Assembly (NCBI RefSeq): GCF_007995155.1
Contig: NZ_CP042593.1
Span: forward strand, 3,824,001 to 3,888,000
Direction of reading: 5' to 3'
Origin: Cytobacillus dafuensis
Lineage (GTDB): Bacteria; Bacillota; Bacilli; Bacillales; Cytobacillaceae
DNA: 64,000 nucleotides
Shown here: piece after piece, positions 18,100-28,405 of the stretch
Layout of the letters: each line of letters starts with the position of its first letter
How positions within the stretch are numbered: the stretch's first letter is position 1
Position numbers and translations under genes: made by a program
The notes under the pieces: model-generated
Databases searched by the model: none
Told to the model about the DNA's origin: nothing
What the model saw: only the letters and a program-made list of their open reading frames with translations

Positions 18100-18250
18100 A
18101 CCGTGAGCGCCATTTTCTTCATGAAACGGGCATCAATGATCGCTTTTGATTACCGCCTACCCCATTTTCTTCATGAGACGGGCATCAAAGATGCCTTTTG
18201 ATTACCATAAACCCCGATTTTAAAGGAACAAAGTCATCAAAGACGAAAAC
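18100..18250 (-). repeat. degenerate tandem repeat, about 60-bp unit, between yteA and glgP
   Basis: On the minus strand the string GGTAATCAAAAG..GATCxTTGATGCCCGT then TCATGAAGAAAATGG occurs twice (about 18110-18170 and 18171-18220). Partial traces follow on both sides (GGTCATCAACA and GTCTTTGATGACTTTG). It is in a 268-bp gene-free gap; no reading frame is kept. Confidence 0.6.
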
Positions 18251-18268
18251 CGCTTTTTCAATAAGCCT

Positions 18269-20662
18269 CTAAATTGATTTTATTTTCCAGATGTCTTCTG
18301 CATATTCACGTATTGTACGATCACTGGAAAAATAGCCAGATGCAGCAATATTTCTTAAGCTCATCTTTAGCCATTGGTCTTGATTTTCGTAAGTTCTTTC
18401 TGCCTGTTTTTGAATATTTACATACGAATCGAAGTCACGAAGTACAAAATATTGATCATTTTCCATAAGCAATGAATCAACAATTGGCTCAAACTCACCA
18501 TCTACATCAGAAAAGAAGCCATTTATTAATTGATCTACTACTTGACGTATCCTTTTGTCATGATGGTAATAATCCAGTGAATGGTAACCGCCTTGCTGTT
18601 CATATTCCATTACCTTTTCTGCAGTTAGGCCAAAGATAAATAAATGGTCGGATCCTACCTTTTCCATCATTTCAACATTTGCTCCATCAAGTGTCCCAAC
18701 AGTCAAAGCACCATTCATCATGAATTTCATATTCCCAGTTCCTGATGCTTCTTTACTAGCAGTTGATATTTGCTCGCTAATATCTGCTGCTGGAAACACT
18801 TCCTCAGCTGATGAAACCCGATAATTTTCTAGGAATACAACCTTTAATTTTTCTTTAGTCATCACATCTTCATTAACTTTATCTGCTACAGTGTTAATGA
18901 GCTTAATAATTTTCTTGGCATAATAATACCCTGGTGAAGCTTTAGCACCGAATATAAACGTGCGTGGATGCATTTGGAAGCTTGAGTCCTCTTTCAACCT
19001 ATTATATAAATACATTACATGTAAAATATTTAAAAGCTGCCTTTTATAAGCGTGAAGCCTTTTCACGTGGATATCAAAAATAGAGGCAGTATCCACTACA
19101 AGTCCAGTCTTTTCCTTAATCCTACTAGCTAGCCTTGTCTTATTTTGCTGCTTCACTTGGAAAAGCTGCTGTAGAAAGGAGCGATCCTCCTCATATTTTC
19201 TTAATTGAATTAGCTTATTCGGTTCCCAAATCCAATCATCCCCAATTCCCTCTGAAATAAGGCTTGCTAAAAGTGGATTCGCTTTTAACAGCCATCTTCT
19301 ATGGGTAATGCCATTCGTTTTATTATTAAATTTTCCAGGAAAAATCTGATAAAAAGAATTCATTTCCCTCTTTTTTAAAATATCTGTATGAAGTGCAGCT
19401 ACACCATTCACACTATAGCTTCCTACAAGTGCGAGATGAGCCATTTTCACCTGATCTTGGGCAATAATGGCCATACTCTCAATTCGCTTCCACTCCCCAG
19501 GATACTTCTCCCACAGATGCTGGCAAAATCTCTCATTTATTTCATCTACAATCATATAAATTCGCGGCAATAATGGTTGAAAAATTCGGACTGGCCATTT
19601 TTCTAATGCCTCTGATAATGTAGTATGATTTGTGTAGGAAATTGTATTTACAGTTATATGCCAGGCCTCATCCCATCCCATGCCCTCCTCATCAAGCAGT
19701 ATTCGCATAAGTTCTGGGATTGCAAGAACGGGGTGAGTATCGTTAATGTGAATACTTATGTGCTCATGAAAAGCATGTAAGCATTGATGCTGCTTTTTAT
19801 AGGAGAGGATAATAGACTGAAGGCTTGCAGACACAAGAAAATACTGCTGTTTTAACCGCAGAATTTTTCCTTCGTCATGCGTATCATCAGGATATAAAAA
19901 TTCTGAAACTAACTCTGTATCTCTCTTATATTTTAATATATCTTTATGCACTGGATAGGCAGAGGGCTCTGCATTCCATAACCTAAGCGTATTGACAGTT
20001 TCCGTTTTATACCCGACAATCGGCATATCATAAGGAACAGCTGTAATTGTTTCAGCATCTATATGGCGAAAAAGAAGCTCCCCATTTTCCTCCTTGCAAT
20101 CAACACTTCCCCAAAAAGGTACCTTTACTGCTAAATCTTCCCTTCTCACTTCCCACACATGCCCATGCCGAAGCCACTGCTCAGGCAGCTCTACTTGGTA
20201 GCCATCCACAATTTTTTGCTCAAACAATCCATGCTTATAGCGAATTCCGCACCCATGTCCCGGTAAATTCAACGAGGCTAAAGAGTCCATAAAACAAGCA
20301 GCAAGTCTTCCAAGCCCCCCGTTTCCTAACCCAGCATCAGACTCTATTTCCTCTAGAGCACATAAATCAATCCCTAAATCCTTTAAGCCATCCTTTACGA
20401 CATCCTCTATCCCTAAATTTAATAAATTATGATAGAGAAGCCTTCCAAGCAAAAATTCAATCGAAAAATAATAAACCTGCTTTCCTTTTGAAGTTCGGTA
20501 ACACTCATTTGTGTTAATCCATTCTGTACTAATATATTCCCTAACCATATTTCCTAGGGTAGAAAATTGATCACGCTTTGTACTTTCTCCAAAGCTTTTT
20601 CCACACATCATCTCAAGCTTTTGTAAAAAGGCTTGTTTAAAATTTTCTTTATTAGAAAACAT
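18269..20662 (-). CDS. glgP: glycogen phosphorylase GlgP
   Basis: PLP-dependent phosphorolysis of glycogen to glucose-1-phosphate. 797 residues. It has the family segments DAGLGNGGLGRLAACFMDSLA, HINDTHPVLAIPELMR, NGITHRRW, and the PLP-lysine region ASKEASGTGNMKFMMNGALT followed by GTLDGANVE. The ATG at 20662 is used because AGGAG lies 9 nt upstream; it overlaps the glgA end by 11 bp, indicating coupling. Last gene of the glgB-C-D-A-P operon. Confidence 0.96.
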   Translation of the reverse strand: MFSNKENFKQAFLQKLEMMCGKSFGESTKRDQFSTLGNMVREYISTEWINTNECYRTSKGKQVYYFSIEFLLGRLLYHNLLNLGIEDVVKDGLKDLGIDLCALEEIESDAGLGNGGLGRLAACFMDSLASLNLPGHGCGIRYKHGLFEQKIVDGYQVELPEQWLRHGHVWEVRREDLAVKVPFWGSVDCKEENGELLFRHIDAETITAVPYDMPIVGYKTETVNTLRLWNAEPSAYPVHKDILKYKRDTELVSEFLYPDDTHDEGKILRLKQQYFLVSASLQSIILSYKKQHQCLHAFHEHISIHINDTHPVLAIPELMRILLDEEGMGWDEAWHITVNTISYTNHTTLSEALEKWPVRIFQPLLPRIYMIVDEINERFCQHLWEKYPGEWKRIESMAIIAQDQVKMAHLALVGSYSVNGVAALHTDILKKREMNSFYQIFPGKFNNKTNGITHRRWLLKANPLLASLISEGIGDDWIWEPNKLIQLRKYEEDRSFLQQLFQVKQQNKTRLASRIKEKTGLVVDTASIFDIHVKRLHAYKRQLLNILHVMYLYNRLKEDSSFQMHPRTFIFGAKASPGYYYAKKIIKLINTVADKVNEDVMTKEKLKVVFLENYRVSSAEEVFPAADISEQISTASKEASGTGNMKFMMNGALTVGTLDGANVEMMEKVGSDHLFIFGLTAEKVMEYEQQGGYHSLDYYHHDKRIRQVVDQLINGFFSDVDGEFEPIVDSLLMENDQYFVLRDFDSYVNIQKQAERTYENQDQWLKMSLRNIAASGYFSSDRTIREYAEDIWKIKSI

Positions 20663-22103
20663 GACTTTCACTCCTAGAGATGATTTCTGCGTAAAGACTG
20701 TTATATTGATAAGCAGACTGTGCCCAGCTGTAATCCATCGTCATCGCATTTTTCACAATCATGTTCCAGCAGGATTCATCCCTATAAAAACTAAGTGCTC
20801 TTTGTATCGTAAAAAGCATATCGTGAGCATTAAAATGCTTGAATGAAAAGCCGTTTCCTTTCCCTGTACCTTCATTGAATGACTGAACTGTATCATTCAG
20901 TCCCCCCGTTTCTCTAACGATTGGAATGGCCCCGTATTTCATTGCGATCATCTGACCGAGTCCACAAGGCTCGAATTTTGAAGGCATCAGAAAAAGATCG
21001 GCTGCTGCATAAATCTGATGGGCAAGCCCTTCGTCAAAGCCAATATATGCTCTAAATTTATTCGGATAGGCTAACTCCATCTCTTTAAAAAATTGTTCAT
21101 ATTGGTCATCACCTGTACCTAGAATCATCATCTGTATGTTATCTGACATCAACTCTTGAAAAACACAGCGTAAGAGGTCAAGCCCCTTTTGCTCTGTCAG
21201 TCTAGTGACCATGGCAATAAGAGGAATATTAGCAGCTTTCGGAAGAGCAAATTGTTCTTGTATATGTAGCTTATTTGCCGATTTCTTTTTTAAATTTTTA
21301 TGATGGTAGCTTTCGGTTAGAAAATAATCGTTTTCAGGATTATAAATGGTCTCATCAATGCCATTTAATATCCCTTCCAAATCAGAAGACCGATGCTGTA
21401 ATAGAAGATGCAGATTTTCACCATAATGCTCCATTTGTATTTCATTCTTATAAGTGGGGCTGACTGTTGTAATTTTATCAGCTGCCACAATCGCACCCTT
21501 CATAAAGTTAATATTGCCATAGAACTCAAGTTGATCAACATGAAAATGACGGTCACTAAGACATAATAAATCAGCTAGTGCTTCCTTCGGCATGATTCCC
21601 TGAAATTTCAGATTATGAATCGTAAATACAGTTCGAATGAATTCATATCCTTTTTTTGCTTGATATTCAACTCTTAACAGGAAGGGAATCATCCCTGTAT
21701 GCCAATCATGACAATGAATAACATCAGGGTAGAACGGAATATACGGAAGAGCATCCAAAACAGCCCTGTTAAAAAAAGCAAATCGCTCGCCATCATCGTA
21801 ATCTCCGTACAATTTTTCTCGATTAAAATAATATTCATTATCTATAAAATAATAGGTAATCCCTTCATACTTTATCTCTTCAATCCCGCAGTATTGGTTT
21901 CTCCATCCTACCTTAACTGTAAATTCTGCTTTTTTAGTCATTTTTGATTTAAATTCGTTTAAAATCAACCCATATTTCGGCAGTATAACCCTGATATCAG
22001 TCCCCTGCTTAATAATCTCCTTTGGCAAAGAACCAGCAACATCAGCGAGTCCACCAGATTTAACAAATGGAACACATTCTGAAACAACGAATAATACTTT
22101 CAC
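20652..22103 (-). CDS. glgA: glycogen synthase GlgA
   Basis: ADP-glucose:glucan glucosyltransferase, GT5. 483 residues. The KSGGLADVAG loop that binds ADP-glucose is at residues 16-25. The C-terminal GT-B half has MVTRLTEQKGLDLL, GTGDDQYE and SKFEPCGLGQMIAMKYG, with the catalytic Glu region EPCGL. The start overlaps the glgD stop by 4 bp. Cytoplasmic. Confidence 0.96.
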   Translation of the reverse strand: MKVLFVVSECVPFVKSGGLADVAGSLPKEIIKQGTDIRVILPKYGLILNEFKSKMTKKAEFTVKVGWRNQYCGIEEIKYEGITYYFIDNEYYFNREKLYGDYDDGERFAFFNRAVLDALPYIPFYPDVIHCHDWHTGMIPFLLRVEYQAKKGYEFIRTVFTIHNLKFQGIMPKEALADLLCLSDRHFHVDQLEFYGNINFMKGAIVAADKITTVSPTYKNEIQMEHYGENLHLLLQHRSSDLEGILNGIDETIYNPENDYFLTESYHHKNLKKKSANKLHIQEQFALPKAANIPLIAMVTRLTEQKGLDLLRCVFQELMSDNIQMMILGTGDDQYEQFFKEMELAYPNKFRAYIGFDEGLAHQIYAAADLFLMPSKFEPCGLGQMIAMKYGAIPIVRETGGLNDTVQSFNEGTGKGNGFSFKHFNAHDMLFTIQRALSFYRDESCWNMIVKNAMTMDYSWAQSAYQYNSLYAEIISRSESHVF

Positions 22104-23128
22104 GAATTCATCAGAGCTCCTTGTATCGTTCCTTTTCGAATGACATAGGGTGATTCGTTTGAGCCTTTTAGCAGTGTGCCTGATTCCACCTTGACATCCT
22201 TATCTAAAATGACTGAATCCAGACGGCAATTCTCTCCAATTTGGCTCTTTTGCATAATAATGCAATTCCTTACCACTGAGCCTACCCCGATCTTAACACC
22301 TCGTGAAATGATGCAATTTTCAACTGTTCCTTCAATTTGACATCCATTTGCTATCATTGAATGATGAACAGAAGCCTCCTTTAAATACCTTGTAGGAGGT
22401 TCATCTTTCACCTTTGTATAGATGGGCTGATCCCTTAAGAATAAACTTTTCCATATATGGGGCTGAAGAAGATCTAGGTTTATAGTGAAATATTTATTAA
22501 TCGTATCAATCATTTCAGCATAGCCTTCATATTCATATGTACATATTTGATAGGAATGATGATAACTTGACACGACATCATGCATGCAAGAATAGCCGGT
22601 CATATCCCTCTTTAGAATCAACTCAATAAGCAAGGATGTTTTAATTAAATACATTTCTAATGATCTTCCATGTTTGCGGATTTCCGTAATATCACAGCCT
22701 GTTTGAATATGCCTGTCTAGTACAGGCCTGAAATCCATATTAAAAACTGTATAGCAATTGGAAATGAGTGCATATTCCTGTCTGCTTTTTTTGAAATAAT
22801 CGAGATTGGCTGCAAAATGACTGAAGGAACCGATTCCATGCTTCTCTCCATCAACAATTGGAGAGGGAAAAAAGAAGAGGCCATCTCTTTTTCGATTAAG
22901 GTCCCAGTTTTTCCCTGACCCTAAATGATCCATTAAGGATCGATATTGAAATTTCGGGAAAATCGCAACACTTTCAATATCAGAATTCACCATATTAGAG
23001 AGGACAAAATCAATGAGCCGGTACCTGCCAGCAAAGGGAAGTGCAGCAAGTGACCTATGGATCATTAATTCTCCTAATTCTTCATGATAGGTTGTCGCAT
23101 CAATTACACCAAGCAAACGATTCTTCAA
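22100..23128 (-). CDS. glgD: GlgD, regulatory ADP-glucose pyrophosphorylase subunit
   Basis: 342 residues, homologous to GlgC but lacking the catalytic nucleotide loop: where GlgC has AGGKGSRL, GlgD reads VIDATTYHEEL. It keeps the fold signatures LPFAGRYRLIDFVLSN and the C-terminal left-handed beta-helix repeats (VENCIISRGVKIG..). In Bacillus, GlgD raises GlgC activity in a heteromer. The 372-bp gap to the upstream glgC stop is mostly an R1 repeat, unusual inside this operon. Confidence 0.93.
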   Translation of the reverse strand: MKNRLLGVIDATTYHEELGELMIHRSLAALPFAGRYRLIDFVLSNMVNSDIESVAIFPKFQYRSLMDHLGSGKNWDLNRKRDGLFFFPSPIVDGEKHGIGSFSHFAANLDYFKKSRQEYALISNCYTVFNMDFRPVLDRHIQTGCDITEIRKHGRSLEMYLIKTSLLIELILKRDMTGYSCMHDVVSSYHHSYQICTYEYEGYAEMIDTINKYFTINLDLLQPHIWKSLFLRDQPIYTKVKDEPPTRYLKEASVHHSMIANGCQIEGTVENCIISRGVKIGVGSVVRNCIIMQKSQIGENCRLDSVILDKDVKVESGTLLKGSNESPYVIRKGTIQGALMNS

Positions 23129-23230
23129 ACAAAACCCCTCCTATTAGAAACGATGGTAAATTTTTAGAAGTCAGAATTAGAGGCTAGCATAGAAGAAAAC
23201 TGCTAGCCTATTAAAGTATATTTAGGGAAA

Positions 23231-23504
23231 TTTATCGCAGATTAACGGGCAGTAAGACCCCTACTTCAAGGTTGTGAGAGAATCAAAGAAACCTAAGTTG
23301 GGGATCAACTGCCCGTAAAGGCCCGACGACTGACACGATGTCCTAGTCAGGCGAAAGACACAGGACGTGGTGTTTTGAGCGTGATTGGTTCAACTAACCA
23401 TCAGTGGGGATGAAGCCGACTAAGAACGCCACGTCCTGTGGCAACGTCGGCACTAGCACGTCCTGTGCGTCGAAAAACCCCCACTGATGGAAGTTTCACT
23501 TTAT
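23231..23504 (-). repeat. R1 repeat, full length, inside the glg operon (copy d)
   Basis: Read on the minus strand it starts ATAAAGTGAAACTTCC at the glgC stop codon and ends CTGCGATAAA. It contains the complete twin-hairpin module and its complement. It has the same orientation as the operon, so it would be transcribed between glgC and glgD. Confidence 0.9.
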
Positions 23505-24646
23505 GAAACAAATTTTTGCAGCATTTCATTAGAAACTAATACAATCTTATCCTTCTCCTCAGAGCCTCTAATAACCATTCCATCTGGTATACTCATATTG
23601 GATGGAATAATCGCATTTTCGATAAAAACATTTTGGCCTATTTTTGCATTTGGCATGATGACTGTTTCACGTATAAACGATCCTTTGCCAATCATTACCC
23701 CTTGAAAGAGGACGGATTTTTCAACCTCCCCCTCCACTGTGCAGCCTTCATTGATTAAGGAACACTTTACTCGTGCTTCAGTGGATATATATTGAGGCGG
23801 ATGATTAGGGTTAACGGAGTAAATCCGCCAGTCATAATCAAATAGGTTTAATTCACATTTTTCATCTAATAAATCCATATTTGCTTCCCATAGGCTTTTT
23901 ACCGTCCCTACATCCTTCCAATACCCTTTAAATGGATAGGCAAATAAATGTTTCTTTTCTTCTAACAACATAGGAATGATATCCTTGCCAAAATCATGAC
24001 TTGAATCTGGATTTAAGGCATCTATTTCTAAATATTCTTTTAAGAGCCTCCAATTAAATATATATATTCCCATCGAAGCTAGATTATTTTTCGGTCCAGT
24101 GGGCTTCTCCTCAAATTGGATTATTTTCATATCATCGCTTGTGTTCATAATGCCAAATCTGTTTGCTTCCTCCCACGGAACTTCAATGACCGAGATCGTC
24201 GCATCTGCCCCTTTTTCTATGTGATAATCAAGCATCAGCTCATAATTCATTTTATAAATATGATCACCTGATAAAACCAATACATATTCTGGATCGTATT
24301 GCTTTAAATAATTTAAATTTTGATAGATCGCACTTGCTGTTCCCGTATACCACCTTACTTCAGACGATTCACTATATGGGGGTAAGACAGTAACACCACC
24401 GTTTCTACGATCCAAATCCCATGCACTGCCGATTCCTATATAGGAATTTAAGACAAGTGGCTGATATTGGGTGAGGACACCAACAGTATCAATGCCAGAA
24501 TTCGTGCAATTGCTTAAGGTAAAATCAATGATTCGATATTTACCTCCAAAAGGCACTGCTGGCTTAGCTAGATTTTGTGTCAATGAATGAAGCCTGCTTC
24601 CCTTTCCCCCTGCCAGTAACATGGCTACACACTTTTTCTTTGCCAT
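23501..24646 (-). CDS. glgC: glucose-1-phosphate adenylyltransferase GlgC
   Basis: Makes ADP-glucose, the committed step of glycogen synthesis. 381 residues. Nucleotide loop [15 protein letters not shown], then [21 protein letters not shown]-glucose segments [12 protein letters not shown] and QFEEKP, and a C-terminal beta-helix. Start at 24646 after GGAAGGAGAGGAA. It lies 83 bp inside the glgB reading frame. The TAA stop is formed with the R1 boundary ATAAA. Confidence 0.96.
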   Translation of the reverse strand: MAKKKCVAMLLAGGKGSRLHSLTQNLAKPAVPFGGKYRIIDFTLSNCTNSGIDTVGVLTQYQPLVLNSYIGIGSAWDLDRRNGGVTVLPPYSESSEVRWYTGTASAIYQNLNYLKQYDPEYVLVLSGDHIYKMNYELMLDYHIEKGADATISVIEVPWEEANRFGIMNTSDDMKIIQFEEKPTGPKNNLASMGIYIFNWRLLKEYLEIDALNPDSSHDFGKDIIPMLLEEKKHLFAYPFKGYWKDVGTVKSLWEANMDLLDEKCELNLFDYDWRIYSVNPNHPPQYISTEARVKCSLINEGCTVEGEVEKSVLFQGVMIGKGSFIRETVIMPNAKIGQNVFIENAIIPSNMSIPDGMVIRGSEEKDKIVLVSNEMLQKFVS

Positions 24647-26528
24647 TTCCCTTCCTCTCCTTCCTATGTTTAACAGGACGTAATATGGATACGCTAAATG
24701 GTGCGATTGTCATTTTTACTGAGTATGGCTTCCCATGATACGCTTGATTTTCTGTCTTTAAGACTTTTTTATTAATACAATTTGAACCGCCAAATACTTC
24801 TCGGTCACTATTAAAAATTTCCCGATAGGATCCGTATTTTGGCACACCTACTTGATATTCATCATAAGCTTGATCTTTAAAATTACAGATCACTACAAGG
24901 TGCTCATCCTCTCTTTTTCCAAAGCGGATAAAAGAAAAGATTGATTGCTGATAATTATTTACATCAATCCATTCGAATCCATCCTGTAGAAAATCTAATT
25001 CATAAAACGGCCTAGAACGACTATATAGTTTGAGAAGCTCTTTAACAAAAACATTCATTTTTTGATGCATTTCATAATCTAATAAATGCCAATCAAGCTG
25101 TTCCTTATCCTTCCATTCTGCAAATTGCCCTAATTCAGACCCCATAAATAGGAGCTTTTTTCCTGGGTGTGCAATCATATAACTAAGAAGCAAACGCATC
25201 TGTGCAAACTTTTCCCAGTAATCACCAGGCATTTTGTTTAAAAGAGATTTTTTTCCATGAACAACTTCATCATGAGAAAGCGGGAGAACAAAGTTTTCTT
25301 TAAACGCATATAACAACGAAAAAGTCATTTTCCCATGAGCATGAGACCTTGATTCTGGGCTAGTTTCCATATAGCATAGAACATCATTCATCCACCCCAT
25401 ATTCCATTTGTAATGGAAGCCTAATCCGCCATATTGTGTAGGAAACGTAACCTGTGGCCAGTCAGTCGAATCCTCGGCCATCAAAAGGAAGGATGGGTCT
25501 CGATCGTAAACGACCTGATTTAATTTTTGCAAAAACTGAATACCAAATGGGCTCTCACTTTTTTCATAACGATTCGGCCAAAATAAAATATTTGCCACTG
25601 CATCTAACCGAAAACCATCGATATGATAATATTCCATCCAAAAAATTGCATTCGAAATTAGAAAGCTTTGCACTTCGTTTTTTGAAAGATCGAAATTTGC
25701 CGTACCCCAAATCATATTTTCCCGATCCCACTCGTTTTCATATTCATATAAATATGAACCATCAAACTGGTGTAATCCATTCGCATCCTTGCAAAAATGG
25801 CCAGGAACCCAATCGAGTATAACCCCAATGCCTTTTTGATGGCATTGATCAATAAAAAACATAAAATCATGCGGAGTTCCGTACCTGCTTGTAACAGAAT
25901 AGTATCCAGTTCCTTGATAGCCCCACGATTCGTCGAGCGGATGCTCAATAAGGGGTAATAATTCAATATGTGTAAAGCCATGCTCCACGACGTAAGGAAT
26001 TAATGTATGTGCCAACTCCTTATATGATAGAAATGATCCATCTGCCCGTTTCCTCCAAGAGCCTAAATGAACTTCATAAATCGCAACAGGTTCTGCAAGC
26101 AAATTTTTCTTCTCTCTTTTCTGCATCCAAATATGGTCATTCCATTTATAATCTTCAAGGGAATAGACAATAGATGCTGTACCTGGTCTAATTTCTGAAT
26201 AATAACTAAAGGGATCTGATTTCAAAAAACGATTACCTTCTTTTGTAAAGATTTCATATTTATATAACGCTCCTTGTAAATTGTGATCTATATCGATCAC
26301 CCAAATACCCTCATTATTAACTCTATGTAAGGGATAGCCCTCTCCATTCCAATCATTAAAATCACCGACTAATCTGATAATTTCTGCGTTTGGTGCCCAC
26401 AAACAAAACCTTGTACTAACTTTATCCTCCTGCTTAATGACGTGAGAACCAAAGAGTCGAAAACCTTCATATAAAGTACCTTCATGGAATAAATGCATCT
26501 CATAATCGGTTGGAGATACAGTATTCAT
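24564..26528 (-). CDS. glgB: 1,4-alpha-glucan branching enzyme GlgB
   Basis: GH13 branching enzyme. 654 residues: an N-terminal CBM48 domain ([20 protein letters not shown]) and a catalytic barrel with [12 protein letters not shown] (nucleophile Asp), [11 protein letters not shown] (acid Glu) and [12 protein letters not shown]. The C-terminus extends about 28 basic residues ([12 protein letters not shown]..) beyond the usual SVSILRPVK end, overlapping glgC by 83 bp. AAAGGAGAGG precedes the ATG. First gene of the glycogen operon. Confidence 0.96.
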   Translation of the reverse strand: MNTVSPTDYEMHLFHEGTLYEGFRLFGSHVIKQEDKVSTRFCLWAPNAEIIRLVGDFNDWNGEGYPLHRVNNEGIWVIDIDHNLQGALYKYEIFTKEGNRFLKSDPFSYYSEIRPGTASIVYSLEDYKWNDHIWMQKREKKNLLAEPVAIYEVHLGSWRKRADGSFLSYKELAHTLIPYVVEHGFTHIELLPLIEHPLDESWGYQGTGYYSVTSRYGTPHDFMFFIDQCHQKGIGVILDWVPGHFCKDANGLHQFDGSYLYEYENEWDRENMIWGTANFDLSKNEVQSFLISNAIFWMEYYHIDGFRLDAVANILFWPNRYEKSESPFGIQFLQKLNQVVYDRDPSFLLMAEDSTDWPQVTFPTQYGGLGFHYKWNMGWMNDVLCYMETSPESRSHAHGKMTFSLLYAFKENFVLPLSHDEVVHGKKSLLNKMPGDYWEKFAQMRLLLSYMIAHPGKKLLFMGSELGQFAEWKDKEQLDWHLLDYEMHQKMNVFVKELLKLYSRSRPFYELDFLQDGFEWIDVNNYQQSIFSFIRFGKREDEHLVVICNFKDQAYDEYQVGVPKYGSYREIFNSDREVFGGSNCINKKVLKTENQAYHGKPYSVKMTIAPFSVSILRPVKHRKERKGNGKEKVCSHVTGRGKGKQASFIDTKSS

Positions 26529-26744
26529 GTAAATCCTCTCCTTTAAACCACACTTCCATGATTATATTCGCTTGTTTACAGAAAAGACCTCGTAAAGATT
26601 TTCTAAAGATTTTGACAACAGTTTTGAAGATATGATAATAATCGAAAATATTCAAAATGAATCTCGCCGTTTCGACATAATTTATTGCATTTAATGACAA
26701 ATTAGAATAAAGGAATAATAAATATATAAAGGAGGAATAGTAAT

Positions 26745-26942
26745 TTGAGTAATAGGGAAGAAGATTTTTTAATTAAAGAGGCAACGAAAAACGAAATAAA
26801 AATTCCTGTATTTGGACCTCCAGATGGAAAAATAATGGCCACTGGTGAAATATTCCGAGGACCTTCTACGGGAATTACATCTGAATTTGATTTAGAAAAT
26901 CCAGGCAGGAAGCTGCTTGAAAAAGATCAGAAGTTTGATTGA
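26745..26942 (+). CDS. small hypothetical protein (65 aa)
   Basis: Starts with TTG, 8 nt after AAGGAGG, divergent from glgB. The sequence (MSNREEDFLIKEATKNEIKI.. then VFGPPDGKIMATGEIFRGP) is charged and soluble, with no membrane segment or signal peptide. I do not recognise a family. The ribosome site and the following terminator support a real small gene. Confidence 0.55.
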   Translation: MSNREEDFLIKEATKNEIKIPVFGPPDGKIMATGEIFRGPSTGITSEFDLENPGRKLLEKDQKFD

Positions 26943-27009
26943 GGACCACAAAATTATTATAATTGCTCATTTAGATCAGCTACAATCGTGAAATATTAAA
27001 AATCTATAA

Positions 27010-27047
27010 TAAAAGAGCTGCCAACAATATTGTTGACAGCTCTTTTA
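27010..27047. terminator. terminator at the end of the tRNA cluster
   Basis: Long hairpin AAAAGAGCTG..CAACA/TGTTG..CAGCTCTTTT. It ends 3 nt from tRNA-Glu on the minus strand and also serves the small plus-strand gene. Confidence 0.9.
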
Positions 27048-27049
27048 TA

Positions 27050-27121
27050 TGACCCGTACGGGATTCGAACCCGTGTTACCGCCGTGAAAGGGCGGTGTCT
27101 TAACCGCTTGACCAACGGGCC
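27050..27121 (-). tRNA. tRNA-Glu (TTC)
   Basis: 72 nt, cloverleaf complete, anticodon loop CTTTCAC. CCA not encoded. Last (21st) tRNA of the operon. Confidence 0.97.
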
Positions 27122-27128
27122 AATAATA

Positions 27129-27219
27129 TGGCGGAGAAGGAGGGATTTGAACCCTCGCGCCGCTTACGCGACCTACACCCTTAGCAGGGGCGCCTCTTCA
27201 GCCTCTTGAGTACTTCCCC
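27129..27219 (-). tRNA. tRNA-Ser (GCT)
   Basis: 91 nt with encoded CCA and a long variable arm; anticodon loop CTGCTAA. Confidence 0.97.
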
Positions 27220-27223
27220 ATAA

Positions 27224-27298
27224 TGGCTCCGCAGGTAGGACTCGAACCTACGACCGATCGGTTAACAGCCGATAGCTCTACCACTGAGCTACTGCGGA
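27224..27298 (-). tRNA. tRNA-Asn (GTT)
   Basis: 75 nt, CCA encoded; anticodon loop CTGTTAA. Confidence 0.97.
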
Positions 27299-27315
27299 AT
27301 AATTATATATAAAAA

Positions 27316-27392
<77 letters not shown>

Positions 27393-27398
27393 ACATTA

Positions 27399-27472
27399 TG
27401 GAGCGGGTGAAGGGAATCGAACCCTCATCATCAGCTTGGAAGGCTGAGGTTTTACCACTAAACTACACCCGC
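27399..27472 (-). tRNA. tRNA-Gly (TCC)
   Basis: 74 nt, CCA encoded; anticodon loop CTTCCAA. Confidence 0.97.
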
Positions 27473-27481
27473 AAATCTATA

Positions 27482-27558
27482 TGGGGCGACTGATGGGAAT
27501 CGAACCCACGAATGTCGGAACCACAATCCGATGCGTTAACCACTTCGCCACAATCGCC
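27482..27558 (-). tRNA. tRNA-His (GTG)
   Basis: About 77 nt, CCA encoded; anticodon loop TTGTGGT; extended acceptor as usual for tRNA-His. Confidence 0.96.
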
Positions 27559-27591
27559 ATCATTAGCTGTATGAATTAACGGCAAAATAAA

Positions 27592-27667
27592 TGGTGGCTC
27601 AGGACGGAATCGAACCGCCGACACAAGGATTTTCAGTCCTTTGCTCTACCGACTGAGCTACTGAGCC
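27592..27667 (-). tRNA. tRNA-Phe (GAA)
   Basis: 76 nt, CCA encoded; anticodon loop CTGAAAA. Confidence 0.97.
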
Positions 27668-27681
27668 AAATAATATAATAA

Positions 27682-27758
27682 TGGCGGTCCGGACGGGACT
27701 CGAACCCGCGACCTCCTGCGTGACAGGCAGGCATTCTAACCAACTGAACTACCGGACC
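27682..27758 (-). tRNA. tRNA-Asp (GTC)
   Basis: 77 nt, CCA encoded; anticodon loop CTGTCAC. Confidence 0.97.
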
Positions 27759-27761
27759 ATA

Positions 27762-27835
<74 letters not shown>

Positions 27836-27997
27836 ACAATAATATTTATAAGATTTATCCTATGCTACTAAATAGTAGTAGGACTGTCCCGATCTCAGAA
27901 AGCTGATTCAAGCAGCAATTCGATCGGTACAACTCGCAGTTTATTCAGTGAAGTAACGCTTCGTTGCTCCACCCCGCGACAATAAAATATTTAACAA
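27836..27997 (-). other. 162-bp structured spacer with duplicated fMet 5' end
   Basis: Other spacers in this tRNA cluster are 50 bp or less. This one carries a second copy of the tRNA-fMet 5' end (27965-27984, GTCGCGGGGTGGAGCA plus flank) with no remaining cloverleaf. Between the copies are two hairpins: CCGATC..GATCGG enclosing GCTG..CAGC, and CTACT-ATTT-AGTAG. No protein frame. Confidence 0.75.
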
Positions 27998-28090
27998 TGG
28001 AGGAGGAAAGGGGATTCGAACCCCTGCGCGGTTTGACCCGCCTGTCGGTTTTCAAGACCGATCCCTTCAGCCGGACTTGGGTATTCCTCC
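27998..28090 (-). tRNA. tRNA-Ser (TGA)
   Basis: 93 nt, long variable arm, CCA encoded; anticodon loop CTTGAAA. Confidence 0.97.
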
Positions 28091-28104
28091 GAATAAAAAC
28101 AATA

Positions 28105-28181
28105 TGGTGGACCTTGTAGGACTCGAACCTACGACCGGACGGTTATGAGCCGTCTGCTCTAACCAGCTGAGCTAAAGGTCC
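28105..28181 (-). tRNA. tRNA-Ile2 (CAT, lysidine type)
   Basis: 77 nt with anticodon CAT. The body GGACCTTTAGCTCAG..AAGGTCC is that of the AUA-reading Ile tRNA, not elongator Met, so C34 is expected to be changed to lysidine by TilS. Confidence 0.88.
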
Positions 28182-28217
28182 ATAATTGCATCATATTTAA
28201 GCAATAGATATTACATT

Positions 28218-28294
28218 TGGTAGCGGCGGAGGGGATCGAACCCCCGACCTTACGGGTATGAACCGTACGCTCTAGCCAGCTGAGCTACACCGCC
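28218..28294 (-). tRNA. elongator tRNA-Met (CAT)
   Basis: 77 nt, GGCGGTGTAGCTCAGC body, CCA encoded; anticodon CAT. Confidence 0.93.
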
Positions 28295-28318
28295 AAATGA
28301 TTGTATATATTTATTTAA

Positions 28319-28394
28319 TGGTGGAGCCTAGCGGGATCGAACCGCTGACCTCCTGCGTGCAAGGCAGGCGCTCTCCCAGCTGAGCTAAGGCCCC
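28319..28394 (-). tRNA. tRNA-Ala (TGC)
   Basis: 76 nt, CCA encoded; anticodon loop CTTGCAC. Confidence 0.97.
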
Positions 28395-28405
28395 ATTGTT
28401 TTAGA

